From Streptomyces aidingensis (GTDB lineage: Bacteria; Actinomycetota; Actinomycetes; Streptomycetales; Streptomycetaceae): 64,000 bases of DNA. Location: assembly GCF_900112355.1 (NCBI RefSeq), contig NZ_FOLM01000002.1, positions 262,742-326,741 on the forward strand. The letters are read 5' to 3'. The notes under the pieces are model-generated. The model was not told the origin of the DNA. It did no database searches and was given only the letters and a program-made list of their open reading frames with translations. The position numbers and the translations under genes were made by a program. Below, piece by piece: positions 56,957 to 64,000 of the stretch. Position 1 is the stretch's first letter, and each line of letters starts with the position of its first letter.

Positions 56957-57823
56957 GTGGCGGCAAACGTCAATCCCACGGTGCGGCGGCGGAGGCTGGG
57001 CCAGGAGCTGCGCAGGCTCCGGGAAGAGCGGCAGATGACGGCCGAGGAGGTCGCCGAGCGGCTGCTGGTCTCGCAGTCCAAGATCAGCCGGCTGGAGAAC
57101 GGCAGACGCAGCATAAGTCCGCGTGATGTGCGCGATCTGTGCGGCGTCTACGACGTCAAGGACCGCAAGCTGGTGGAGTCCTTGATGCAGATGGCCAAGG
57201 AGTCGCGGCAGCAGGGCTGGTGGCACGCGTTCGCCGAGCTCTCCCCCACCTACAGCGTCTACATAGGACTGGAGACCGAGGCGGCCTCGCTGCGGATCTA
57301 TGAGCCGCAGGTGGTGCCGGGTCTGCTCCAGACCGAGGACTACGCGCGGGCGGTGATCCGGGGCGCGCTGCCGGAGATCGCCGAGGAGGACGCGGACCGC
57401 AGGGTCCAGGTGCGGATGCGGCGGCAGCAGCGGGTGCACGAGACCCGCAATCCGCTGCGGCTGTGGGCGGTGGTGGACGAGGCGGCGCTGCGCCGCATGG
57501 TCGGCGGTGCCGCGGTGATGTCCGCCCAGTTGAAACATCTGGTGGAGGTCTCCCGGCTGCCGCATGTCACGCTCCAGGTGATGCCGTTCTCCTGCGGCGC
57601 GCATCCCGGGCTGAACGGCCAGTACGCGATTCTGGAGTTCCCGGACTCGGCGGATTCCTCGGTCATCTATCTGGAGGGGGTCACCAGTGACCTCTATCTG
57701 GAGAAGGCCAACGATGTGCAGCACTACAGCGTGATGTACGAGCATCTGCGCGCCGAGGCGCACAGCCCGGAGCAGACCCGCGATTTCATCGCCGAGATGA
57801 TCAAGGAGTACACCGTCGCCTAG
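56957..57823 (+). CDS. XRE-family regulator with DUF5753 (Scr1/WhiJ-like)
   Basis: A 288-residue regulator. The helix-turn-helix (about residues 12-65) reads LGQELRRLREERQMTAEEVA, ERLLVSQSKISRLENGRRSI. The C-terminal DUF5753 domain (about 95-280) has YEPQVVPGLLQTEDYARAVI, LPHVTLQVMPFSCGAHPGLN and VIYLEGVTSDLYLEKANDV. Such proteins pair with DUF397 partners in Streptomyces development and toxin-antitoxin-like systems (WhiJ type). The start is GTG at 56957. The DUF397 gene follows 218 bp downstream in the same direction. Confidence 0.93.
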   Translation: MAANVNPTVRRRRLGQELRRLREERQMTAEEVAERLLVSQSKISRLENGRRSISPRDVRDLCGVYDVKDRKLVESLMQMAKESRQQGWWHAFAELSPTYSVYIGLETEAASLRIYEPQVVPGLLQTEDYARAVIRGALPEIAEEDADRRVQVRMRRQQRVHETRNPLRLWAVVDEAALRRMVGGAAVMSAQLKHLVEVSRLPHVTLQVMPFSCGAHPGLNGQYAILEFPDSADSSVIYLEGVTSDLYLEKANDVQHYSVMYEHLRAEAHSPEQTRDFIAEMIKEYTVA

Positions 57824-57933
57824 GGCCTCCGCGGGCCGGACGGCCGCGCCGCCGGAGACCGCCGTCGACGGGGCCCGGCCGGGAAATCCGCATAGGTTAC
57901 AGGTCTTGGGTAAACATATCCAGAACCGCCTCC

Positions 57934-57959
57934 ATCCATCGCCCGGTTGAGTGATGGAT
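57934..57959. promoter_or_regulatory. Inverted repeat upstream of the DUF397 gene
   Basis: ATCCATC (57934-57940) and GATGGAT (57953-57959) form a 7-bp inverted repeat with a 12-nt spacer, 83 bp before the DUF397 start. It is a candidate operator for the XRE regulator next door. The gap is also AT-richer than its surroundings (GTAAACATATCC). Confidence 0.35.
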
Positions 57960-58041
57960 CTCACCGTCTGGGCCACCTGGCTAGTACGGTCACGCCCACA
58001 CACCGCCGCATGAGCGGGCGTGCAGTACACGGGAAAGGCCA

Positions 58042-58269
58042 GTGGCACTCATGGCAATGCAGCAGGGCAAGACGCACAGATGGCAGAAGTCCTCCTATTC
58101 GGGCGGCAATGGCGCCTGTCTGGAGGTCAGGTCTCCAAACGACGAGACCTTTCTGGTGCGTGACTCCAAGGTTCCGGCGGGGGCACGGCTGGGCTTCCGA
58201 CCGGTCTCCTGGGAGGTGTTCGTCGCAGCCGCCGGCCGGGGCGCGCTGACCGGCGGCGCCCAGGGCTGA
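58042..58269 (+). CDS. DUF397-domain protein
   Basis: A 75-residue DUF397 protein, the usual partner of WhiJ-like XRE regulators. The signature is RWQKSSYSGGNGACLEVRSP, VRDSKVPAGARLGFRPVSW and EVFVAA. The start may be GTG 58042 (GGAAAGG 3 nt upstream) or ATG 58051. In known pairs the small protein modulates the regulator's DNA binding; here that is inferred from adjacency. Confidence 0.93.
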   Translation: MALMAMQQGKTHRWQKSSYSGGNGACLEVRSPNDETFLVRDSKVPAGARLGFRPVSWEVFVAAAGRGALTGGAQG

Positions 58270-58395
58270 CTCGGCCTGCCGCCGACCGTTCCGGCGGCCG
58301 GCGGCAGCACCCGCAGCGGTCCCGGCGGGGCAACGGCCCGGCGCGGCAACGGCCCAGCGGGGCAACGGCCGTCACGAAGGGTCACCGGACGGGGG

Positions 58396-59520
58396 TCACA
58401 GGCGGCGGGGGTAGCGTTCCAGCCACGCGGGGGACGCCCGCCCGGGGCTGTGCAGCGCCGGCCCCTGGGTCATCTCCATGGCGAAGTCGTCGGCCAGCTC
58501 CAGGATGGTGGCCCGGCCCTCCAGCCCGGCCAGCAGATCGGGCGGCAGCGCGGTCTCCCCGTACATCGCGCCGAGCAGACCGCCGCACACCGCACCGGTG
58601 GCATCGGAATCCCCGCCGTGATTGACCGCCAGCAGCAGCCCGTGCCGGACGTCCTCGGCGACCAGGGCGCAGTAGACGCCGATGGCCAGCGCCTCCTCGG
58701 CCGTGCGGCCCTCGCCCAGGGAGGCCACCCGTTCGGGGCCGGGCAGGCCCTGCCGGACCGCGCCGAGGGCGCGTTGCAGGGCCTCGGCGGTCTCCTCGTG
58801 ACCGGCCCGCACGGAGAGCTGGGCCAGGGCCTTCTGCACCGCCGAGTCCAGGTCGTCGCCGCGCACCACGGCGTGCACCACGGCGGCGAAGGCACCGGCC
58901 GCCAACTGCCCGGTGGGGTGGCCATGGGTCTGGGCGGCGCACTCCACGCCCATCTGGAACACCAGCCGCGGGTCCCAGCCGGCCAGCAGCCCGAAGGGGG
59001 CGGAGCGGGTCACCGTGCCGCAGCCCTTGGAGCCGGGGTTCTTGGGCTTCTCGACGGTGCCCATCACGGCGTCGGCCAGGCCGCTCAGGCAGGCCCGGGC
59101 GGGGGCGCGCCGGGCGTAGAGCCATTCCTCGCGGGCCAGCCAGCCGTCCTCGGCGCGCCGCTCGTCCGGTCCCCAGTCGCGCTGGGTGCGGTACCAGCGG
59201 CGGTAGGCGGCGTGCACATCGGTGGGCGGGTGCCAGGCACCGGTGTCCCGGCGGACATGGGCGCGGATCAGACCGTCCACGGTGAACAGGGTCAGCTGGG
59301 TGTCGTCGGTGACCGCGCCGGTCCGGCCGTAGGCGGGGACATAGCCGGTGACGCCGTCCGGGCCGTACCGCTCGCGGATCGTCTCCAGCGGGTCGGAGGC
59401 GATGCCGGCGCCCAGTGCGTCCCCGATGGCGCCGCCGAGCAGACAGCCGCGCACCCGGCTGCGGAACGCCTCCTGCTCCGCCCGCCCCCACAGACCCCCG
59501 TCGGCGGTCGGTGCCGTCAT
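58396..59520 (-). CDS. ADP-ribosylglycohydrolase family protein
   Basis: A 374-residue ADP-ribosylglycohydrolase (DraG/ARH fold) that would remove ADP-ribose from proteins or nucleic acids. Metal-binding motifs are GCLLGGAIGDALGAGIASDP with TDDTQLTLFT (the DDT motif, about residues 70-80) and LAVNHGGDSDATGAVCGGLL (about 298-317), all intact. SKGCGTVTRSAPFGLLAG is the conserved middle element. The ATG at 59520 is used. No toxin-like ADP-ribosyltransferase is seen nearby, so a housekeeping role is likely. Confidence 0.92.
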   Translation of the reverse strand: MTAPTADGGLWGRAEQEAFRSRVRGCLLGGAIGDALGAGIASDPLETIRERYGPDGVTGYVPAYGRTGAVTDDTQLTLFTVDGLIRAHVRRDTGAWHPPTDVHAAYRRWYRTQRDWGPDERRAEDGWLAREEWLYARRAPARACLSGLADAVMGTVEKPKNPGSKGCGTVTRSAPFGLLAGWDPRLVFQMGVECAAQTHGHPTGQLAAGAFAAVVHAVVRGDDLDSAVQKALAQLSVRAGHEETAEALQRALGAVRQGLPGPERVASLGEGRTAEEALAIGVYCALVAEDVRHGLLLAVNHGGDSDATGAVCGGLLGAMYGETALPPDLLAGLEGRATILELADDFAMEMTQGPALHSPGRASPAWLERYPRRL

Positions 59521-59706
59521 CTCGCGCTGCCCCCTTGTCGTCCGGCCCCCGGCCCCCGGCCTCCGGCAATCGTTGGCAGCGTAAGACACCGTCCCGGCCT
59601 TCGTCATGAGCCCCCGGGGGGAGGTGTCGGGCACGCACCGTGTGCATCCGGGCACAACCGGGGGGCACCGGGCGCACACCGCCGCGCAGCCGCGCGGTCG
59701 ACGCCG

Positions 59707-62355
59707 TCAGTCGGGTGCGGTGAGGGGCAGGAGGGCGGGGAGGCGGCCGTCGGCGGCGAGGGCACGTTCGGCGCGCTCGGCCGGGACCTCGCCGTAGGTG
59801 GTGGTGCGCAGCCGGGAGGGCCGGCCGGCCGCCTCGGCGATGGCCCGCAGCTCGGCCACCGAGCGGTGCGAACCGTAACGGGAGCCGGCCATCCGGGAGA
59901 TGGTCTCCTCCATCAGGGTGCCGCCCAGGTCGTTGGCGCCGCTGCGCAGCATCTCGGCGGCACCCTCGGCACCCAGCTTCACCCAGCTTGTCTGGATATT
60001 GGTGATATGCGGATGCAGCAGCAGCCGGGCCATGGCCGTCACCACGCGGTTCTCCCGGGCGGTGGGGCCCGGCCGGGCCAGCCCGGCCAGATACACCGGC
60101 GCGTTGGTGTGCACAAACGGCAGGGTCACGAACTCGGTGAAGCCGGCCACCCCCAGTTCCTCGTTCTCCCGCTGCATCCGGGCCAGGGTGCGCAAGTGCC
60201 CCAGCCAGTGGCGGGGTTCGTCCACATGCCCGTACATCATGGTGGAGGAGGAGCGCAGGCCCAGCCGGTGCGCGGTGGAGACGACCTCGATCCAGTCGGC
60301 CGCGGGCAGCTTGCCCCTGGTGAGCACCCAGCGGACCTCGTCGTCCAGGATCTCCGCGGCCGTGCCCGGGATCGAGTCCAGCCCGGCCTCCTTGGCGGCG
60401 GTGAGCCAGTCCCGCACCGAAAGCCCGGTGCGGGCGGCGCCGTTGATCACCTCCATCGGGGAGAAGGCGTGCAGATGGATGCCGGGGACCCGCTCCTTGA
60501 CCGCCCGGGCGAGGCCGAAGTAGGCGCTGCCGGGCAGATCCGGGTGGATGCCGCCCTGCATGCACACCTCCACCGCGCCCACCTCCCAGGCCTGTTCGGC
60601 CCGGTCGGCGATCTGCTCCAGGGAGAGGGTGTAGGCGTCGGCGTCGGTGCGGCGCTGGGCGAAGGCGCAGAACCGGCAGCCGGTGTAGCAGACATTGGTG
60701 AAGTTGATGTTCCTGGTGACCACATAGGTCACTTCCTCGCCGACCACCTCGCGGCGCAGCGCGTCGGCGATGCCGCACAGCGCGTCCAGTGCCGGGCCGT
60801 CGGCGTGCAGCAGGGCCAGGGCCTGGTCGTCGGTGAGCCGGGCCGGGTCCTCGGCGGCGGTCCGCAGCGCCGCCCGCACCTCGCCGTCCAGCCGCTCCGG
60901 GGCGGCGCCGGCGCCGGCGCCGGAAGCACCGGCCCCGGCGCGTTCGCGCAGCGCCTCCCAGTCGCCGTACACCTCGGCGAAGTCGGCCCGGCGGTCGGCG
61001 CTGCGGCCGGCGGTGTCGATGGTGCGGTGCAGATCGGTGCGGCCGGAGGCGGTCAGCGGCGCGTCCGGCTCCTGCCAGGGCAGGCCCCGCGGCTCGGCCC
61101 CGGCCCTGGCCAGCCCGGTGTCCGGCTCGGCCAGCGCCGTGACATGCGGCAGCAGCCGCGGATCCAGCCAGGGCTCGCCGCGCCGGATGAACTCCGGGTA
61201 GACGGTGAGACGTTCCCGCAGGGTGAAGCCGGATGCGGCGGTGCGCTCCGCCAGCCGGTCGATGTGCGGCCAGGGGCGTTCCGGATTGACATGGTCGGGG
61301 GTGAGCGGCGAGACCCCGCCCCAGTCGTCGATCCCGGCTCCGATCAGCAGGGCGTACTGCTCCTCCTCGGCCAGATTGGGCGGCGCCTGGATCCGGGCCT
61401 CGGGCCCGAGCAGCAGCCGCGCCACGGCGATGGCCGCGGCCAGCTCCTCCGCCCCGGCGTCCGGGGCGCCGCGCATGGCCGTGTCCGGCTTGGCACGGAA
61501 GTTCTGCACGATCACCTCCTGGATGCCCCGGTAGGCGCGGGCGACGCGGCGCAGCGCGAACAGCGACTCGGCGCGCTCGGCGAAGGTCTCCCCGATGCCG
61601 ATCAGCAGCCCGGTGGTGAACGGCACGCTGGAGCGGCCGGCGTCCTCCAGCACCCGCAGCCGCACCGCCGGTTCCTTGTCCGGCGAGCCGTGGTGCGGGC
61701 CGCCGGGCTCGGACCACAGCCGGGTGGCGGTGGTCTCCAGCATCATCCCCATGGAGGGCGCCACCGGCTTCAGCCGCTGGAAGTCCGCCCAGCTCAGCAC
61801 CCCGGGGTTGAGATGCGGCAGCAGGCCCGTCTCCTCCAGCACCCGGATGGCCATGGCCCGCAGATAGTCCAGCGTGGTGGCGTAGCCGTGCGCGTGCAGC
61901 CACTCGGCGGCCTCCGGCCAGCGGTCCTCGGGCCGGTCCCCGAGCGTGAACAGGGCTTCCTTGCAGCCGAGTGCCGCGCCGCGGCGGGCGATGTCCAGCA
62001 CCTCGTCGGGCGTCAGATACGGCTGCCGCCCGGCCGCGCGCAGCTTGCCGGGCACGGTGACGAAGGTGCAGTAGTGGCAGCGGTCCCGGCACAGCCGGGT
62101 CAGCGGGATGAACACCTTCCTGGAATAGGTGAGCACCCCGGGACGGCCGGCCGCGGCCAGCCCGGCGTCCCGCACCCGGGCGGCGGACCGGCAGAGCGCG
62201 GCCAGATCCTCCCCGGTGGCCCGGAGCAGCACCTCCGCCTCCGCGGCGTCCAGCGCCACCCCGTCCCGCGCCCGGCGCAGAGCGCGTCGCATGGCGGTGG
62301 GTGTCGGCCCCGGCACCGGCGGCACCGTGCCCTTTCCCTGCGCGCTGATCGTCAT
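59707..62355 (-). CDS. fbiC: Bifunctional FO synthase (CofG/CofH fusion)
   Basis: An 882-residue fused radical-SAM enzyme making 7,8-didemethyl-8-hydroxy-5-deazariboflavin (FO), the chromophore precursor of cofactor F420. The CofG half has [14 protein letters not shown] (Cys 89, 93, 96), and the CofH half has [18 protein letters not shown]; both are CxxxCxxC iron-sulfur motifs. [20 protein letters not shown] and [17 protein letters not shown] are typical of CofG, and [10 protein letters not shown] and [15 protein letters not shown] of CofH. Length is normal for actinobacterial FbiC. It is monocistronic and divergent from the SARP gene. Confidence 0.97.
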   Translation of the reverse strand: MTISAQGKGTVPPVPGPTPTAMRRALRRARDGVALDAAEAEVLLRATGEDLAALCRSAARVRDAGLAAAGRPGVLTYSRKVFIPLTRLCRDRCHYCTFVTVPGKLRAAGRQPYLTPDEVLDIARRGAALGCKEALFTLGDRPEDRWPEAAEWLHAHGYATTLDYLRAMAIRVLEETGLLPHLNPGVLSWADFQRLKPVAPSMGMMLETTATRLWSEPGGPHHGSPDKEPAVRLRVLEDAGRSSVPFTTGLLIGIGETFAERAESLFALRRVARAYRGIQEVIVQNFRAKPDTAMRGAPDAGAEELAAAIAVARLLLGPEARIQAPPNLAEEEQYALLIGAGIDDWGGVSPLTPDHVNPERPWPHIDRLAERTAASGFTLRERLTVYPEFIRRGEPWLDPRLLPHVTALAEPDTGLARAGAEPRGLPWQEPDAPLTASGRTDLHRTIDTAGRSADRRADFAEVYGDWEALRERAGAGASGAGAGAAPERLDGEVRAALRTAAEDPARLTDDQALALLHADGPALDALCGIADALRREVVGEEVTYVVTRNINFTNVCYTGCRFCAFAQRRTDADAYTLSLEQIADRAEQAWEVGAVEVCMQGGIHPDLPGSAYFGLARAVKERVPGIHLHAFSPMEVINGAARTGLSVRDWLTAAKEAGLDSIPGTAAEILDDEVRWVLTRGKLPAADWIEVVSTAHRLGLRSSSTMMYGHVDEPRHWLGHLRTLARMQRENEELGVAGFTEFVTLPFVHTNAPVYLAGLARPGPTARENRVVTAMARLLLHPHITNIQTSWVKLGAEGAAEMLRSGANDLGGTLMEETISRMAGSRYGSHRSVAELRAIAEAAGRPSRLRTTTYGEVPAERAERALAADGRLPALLPLTAPD

Positions 62356-62671
62356 GGACCGAGCATAAGGAAGAGCACGGCAAACATAAGAAAGAGGTGC
62401 GACACGCCCGTTGTGCCACCGGGCACACCCGCCCCGGTGGCCGCGTGCACGGCCGGGCTCACTCCCCCCGGAACCGGCGGTCCGCCCCCGGCGTCACGTC
62501 TCGGTACCGGAGAGACACGGGACAATGAGCGGTACGAAACGGGTCCACGGCCCCGATGTGCCCGTTGACGTGGACGCACCCTAACGAAATCGGCAGGCAC
62601 AGGGCAGACTTGCACAAGCGCTCAGGCGCACGCGCGAAAGCAGGTCGGCGCAGAAAGCACAGAGGTATCAG
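62356..62671. other. Divergent promoter region of fbiC and the SARP gene
   Basis: A 316-bp non-coding gap. The fbiC-proximal part is AT-richer (GAGCATAAGGAAGAGC, AAACATAAGAAAGAGG at 62,360-62,400) and probably carries the fbiC promoter. The SARP-proximal part has AGAGG 8 nt before the ATG as ribosome site. No RNA gene was recognised. Confidence 0.5.
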
Positions 62672-64000
62672 ATGACCGACGGTGAGGGGACCTCGGTAGC
62701 GGTGCCGGGCCCCCGCGGAGCCACAGCGGACGGAGCCGGTCGGCAGCAGCCCGCCCTGCACTGGTCCGTGCTCGGCCCGGTGCGCATTCGCCTCGGGGAA
62801 CAGCAGGTCGAGGCAGGCCAGCCCCGCCAGCGTGCGCTGCTGGCCACGCTGCTGCTGCGCGAGGGGCGGACCGCCTCGGCGCAGGAACTCATCGGCGCCC
62901 TGTGGGGGGAGGAGCCGCCGCAGCAGGCCAGGGCCGCGCTGCGCACCTACGCCTCGCGGCTGCGCAAGGCGCTCGGCCCACGCGCTGACGCGCTGGTCAG
63001 TGAATCCGGCGGCTACGCCCTGCGGCTGGCGCCCGGCGACACCCTGGACACCGCCCAGGTGACGGAGCTGGCCTCGGCGGCCGAGAAGGCCGCGGCCGGA
63101 GGTGACCCGCTGCGCGCGCACGCGCTGTACGGCGAGGCGCTGGCACTGTGGGAGAGCGAGCCTCTGACCGCCGTGCCCGGCCCGGACGCCGAGGTGCACC
63201 GCAGGCAGTGGGAGGAGCGGCGGCGGGTTCTGCTGGAGCAGCGGCTGGAGAAAGGGCTCCAGGCGGGCCTGCACGCCGAGTCGGTCTCCGAGCTGACCAC
63301 GCTGACCAATGAGTTCCCGACCAGCGAGCGGTTCCGTGAGCTGCTGATGCTGGCGCTGTACCGGTCCGGCCGGCAGGCCGAGGCGCTGGGGGTGTACGCC
63401 GACGCCCGCCGCTATCTGCTCGACGAGCTCGGCGTCGATCCCGGCCCCGAGCTGGCCGAACTTCACCAGCGCATTCTCAACGCCGACGAATCACTGATCA
63501 TCCGGGCCGAGAACCGCACGTCGGCCGGCCCGACCCCCGTCACCCCGCATCAGCTTCCCGCGGCCGTACCCGACTTCACCGGTCGCAGGGCGTTTGTCGC
63601 GGAACTCGGCGAACAGCTCGCCTCGGCCGGCGGCTCGGTGATGGCGCTGTCGGCGGTGGCCGGCATCGGCGGCGTGGGCAAGACCACCCTGGCCGTGCAG
63701 GTCGCGCACGCCTGCCGGGACCACTTCCCGGACGGGCAGCTCTACACCGACCTCCAGGGCGCGGGCCAGGACCCGGCCGAACCGGGGGCCGTGCTCGGTG
63801 CCTTTCTGCGCGCCCTGGGCGTCTCCGGCTCCGCCATGCCCGACGGGGTGGAGGAGCGCGCCGCGCTCTACCGGTCTCTGCTGGACGGGCGCCGGGTCCT
63901 GGCCCTGCTGGACAACGCCCGGGACGCCGCCCAGGTGCGCCCGCTGCTGCCCGGTACCCCCGGCTGCGCCGCCCTGATCACCTCCCGGGTCCGGATGATC
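62672..64000 (+). CDS. AfsR/SARP-family regulator with NB-ARC domain (cut by window end)
   Basis: The first 443 codons of a SARP regulator. The OmpR-type winged helix is at about residues 30-115 (ALHWSVLGPVRIRLGEQQVE, RTASAQELIGALWGEEPPQQ), followed by the bacterial transcriptional activation domain (about 120-270, LYGEALALWESEPLTAVPG, LGVYADARRYLLDELGVDPG). An NB-ARC ATPase then begins with VPDFTGRRAFVAELGEQLA and the Walker A motif AVAGIGGVGKTTLAVQVAHA. This order is AfsR-like; a C-terminal TPR part would lie outside the window. Such proteins activate secondary metabolism genes, but none is in view. Confidence 0.93.
   Translation, partial: MTDGEGTSVAVPGPRGATADGAGRQQPALHWSVLGPVRIRLGEQQVEAGQPRQRALLATLLLREGRTASAQELIGALWGEEPPQQARAALRTYASRLRKALGPRADALVSESGGYALRLAPGDTLDTAQVTELASAAEKAAAGGDPLRAHALYGEALALWESEPLTAVPGPDAEVHRRQWEERRRVLLEQRLEKGLQAGLHAESVSELTTLTNEFPTSERFRELLMLALYRSGRQAEALGVYADARRYLLDELGVDPGPELAELHQRILNADESLIIRAENRTSAGPTPVTPHQLPAAVPDFTGRRAFVAELGEQLASAGGSVMALSAVAGIGGVGKTTLAVQVAHACRDHFPDGQLYTDLQGAGQDPAEPGAVLGAFLRALGVSGSAMPDGVEERAALYRSLLDGRRVLALLDNARDAAQVRPLLPGTPGCAALITSRVRMI

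Noticed and set aside
58382-62428. A 1300-codon minus-strand frame across fbiC and the glycohydrolase, and its plus-strand counterpart
   Set aside because: These are frames opened by high-GC codon bias; fbiC and the glycohydrolase in other frames show complete family motifs.
1-64000. tRNA, rRNA, insertion sequences and attachment sites
   Set aside because: No cloverleaf-like segment, transposase or direct-repeat-flanked element was recognised anywhere in the window.

Overview
The window is very GC-rich DNA with dense, often translationally coupled operons (ATGA, GTGA and TGATG junctions). It carries actinomycete hallmarks: an XRE regulator/DUF397 pair, a GPP34 protein, fused FO synthase FbiC, a SARP/NB-ARC regulator and an ECF sigma/CU044_5270 pair. 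This points to Streptomyces or a close relative. All calls come from reading the sequence; no searches were run.

Layout. (1) 1-10.8 kb: a complete type I-E CRISPR-Cas locus on the minus strand (cas3-cse1-cse2-cas7-cas5-cas6e-cas1-cas2). It is flanked by two arrays transcribed away from the cas genes, with homologous leaders. Array 2 contains a perfect tandem duplication of three repeat-spacer units and ends in a decayed regulator gene. (2) 11.6-15.6 kb: an ECF sigma factor with its partner membrane protein, a VOC protein, gene remnants and a flavin monooxygenase. (3) 15.7-21.1 kb: a coupled four-gene operon of FMO-like oxidase, FMN hydroxy-acid oxidase, a P450-like protein lacking the ExxR motif, and a cation/proton antiporter. 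(4) 21.4-35.3 kb: an oxidative island. One half holds a SalK-like protein, hydrolase, metallo-beta-lactamase-fold protein and flavin hydroxylase facing a TetR regulator with two palindromic operators. The other half is a modified ortho-cleavage pathway: a two-component flavin monooxygenase, hydrolase and LysR regulator, then intradiol dioxygenase, dienelactone hydrolase, cycloisomerase and maleylacetate reductase.

(5) 35.9-43.1 kb: an envelope glycan operon (cellulose-synthase-like GT2, GT39-type transferase, GT2-GtrA fusion and a secreted GlxA-like copper-radical oxidase with a C-terminal excalibur-like domain). (6) 43.3-52.5 kb: a DUF4389 membrane protein; a SWIM zinc-finger gene and a large DUF6493-like gene, each preceded by a RecA-NDp (PafBC-type) DNA-damage promoter; a PhoX-like protein, an alcohol dehydrogenase and a lipoprotein HNH nuclease. 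(7) 52.7-64 kb: two overlapping micro-ORFs (one a zinc ribbon), a large D-Ala-D-Ala carboxypeptidase with repeated TTALR-type motifs, GPP34, XRE/DUF397, an ADP-ribosylglycohydrolase, fbiC and the start of a SARP regulator cut by the window edge.

Most interesting candidates: the SWIM + DUF6493 pair as a possible undescribed DNA-damage module; the compact chlorocatechol-type pathway with operator motifs repeated on both sides of lysR; the ExxR-less P450 operon; and the CRISPR spacer-triplet duplication.
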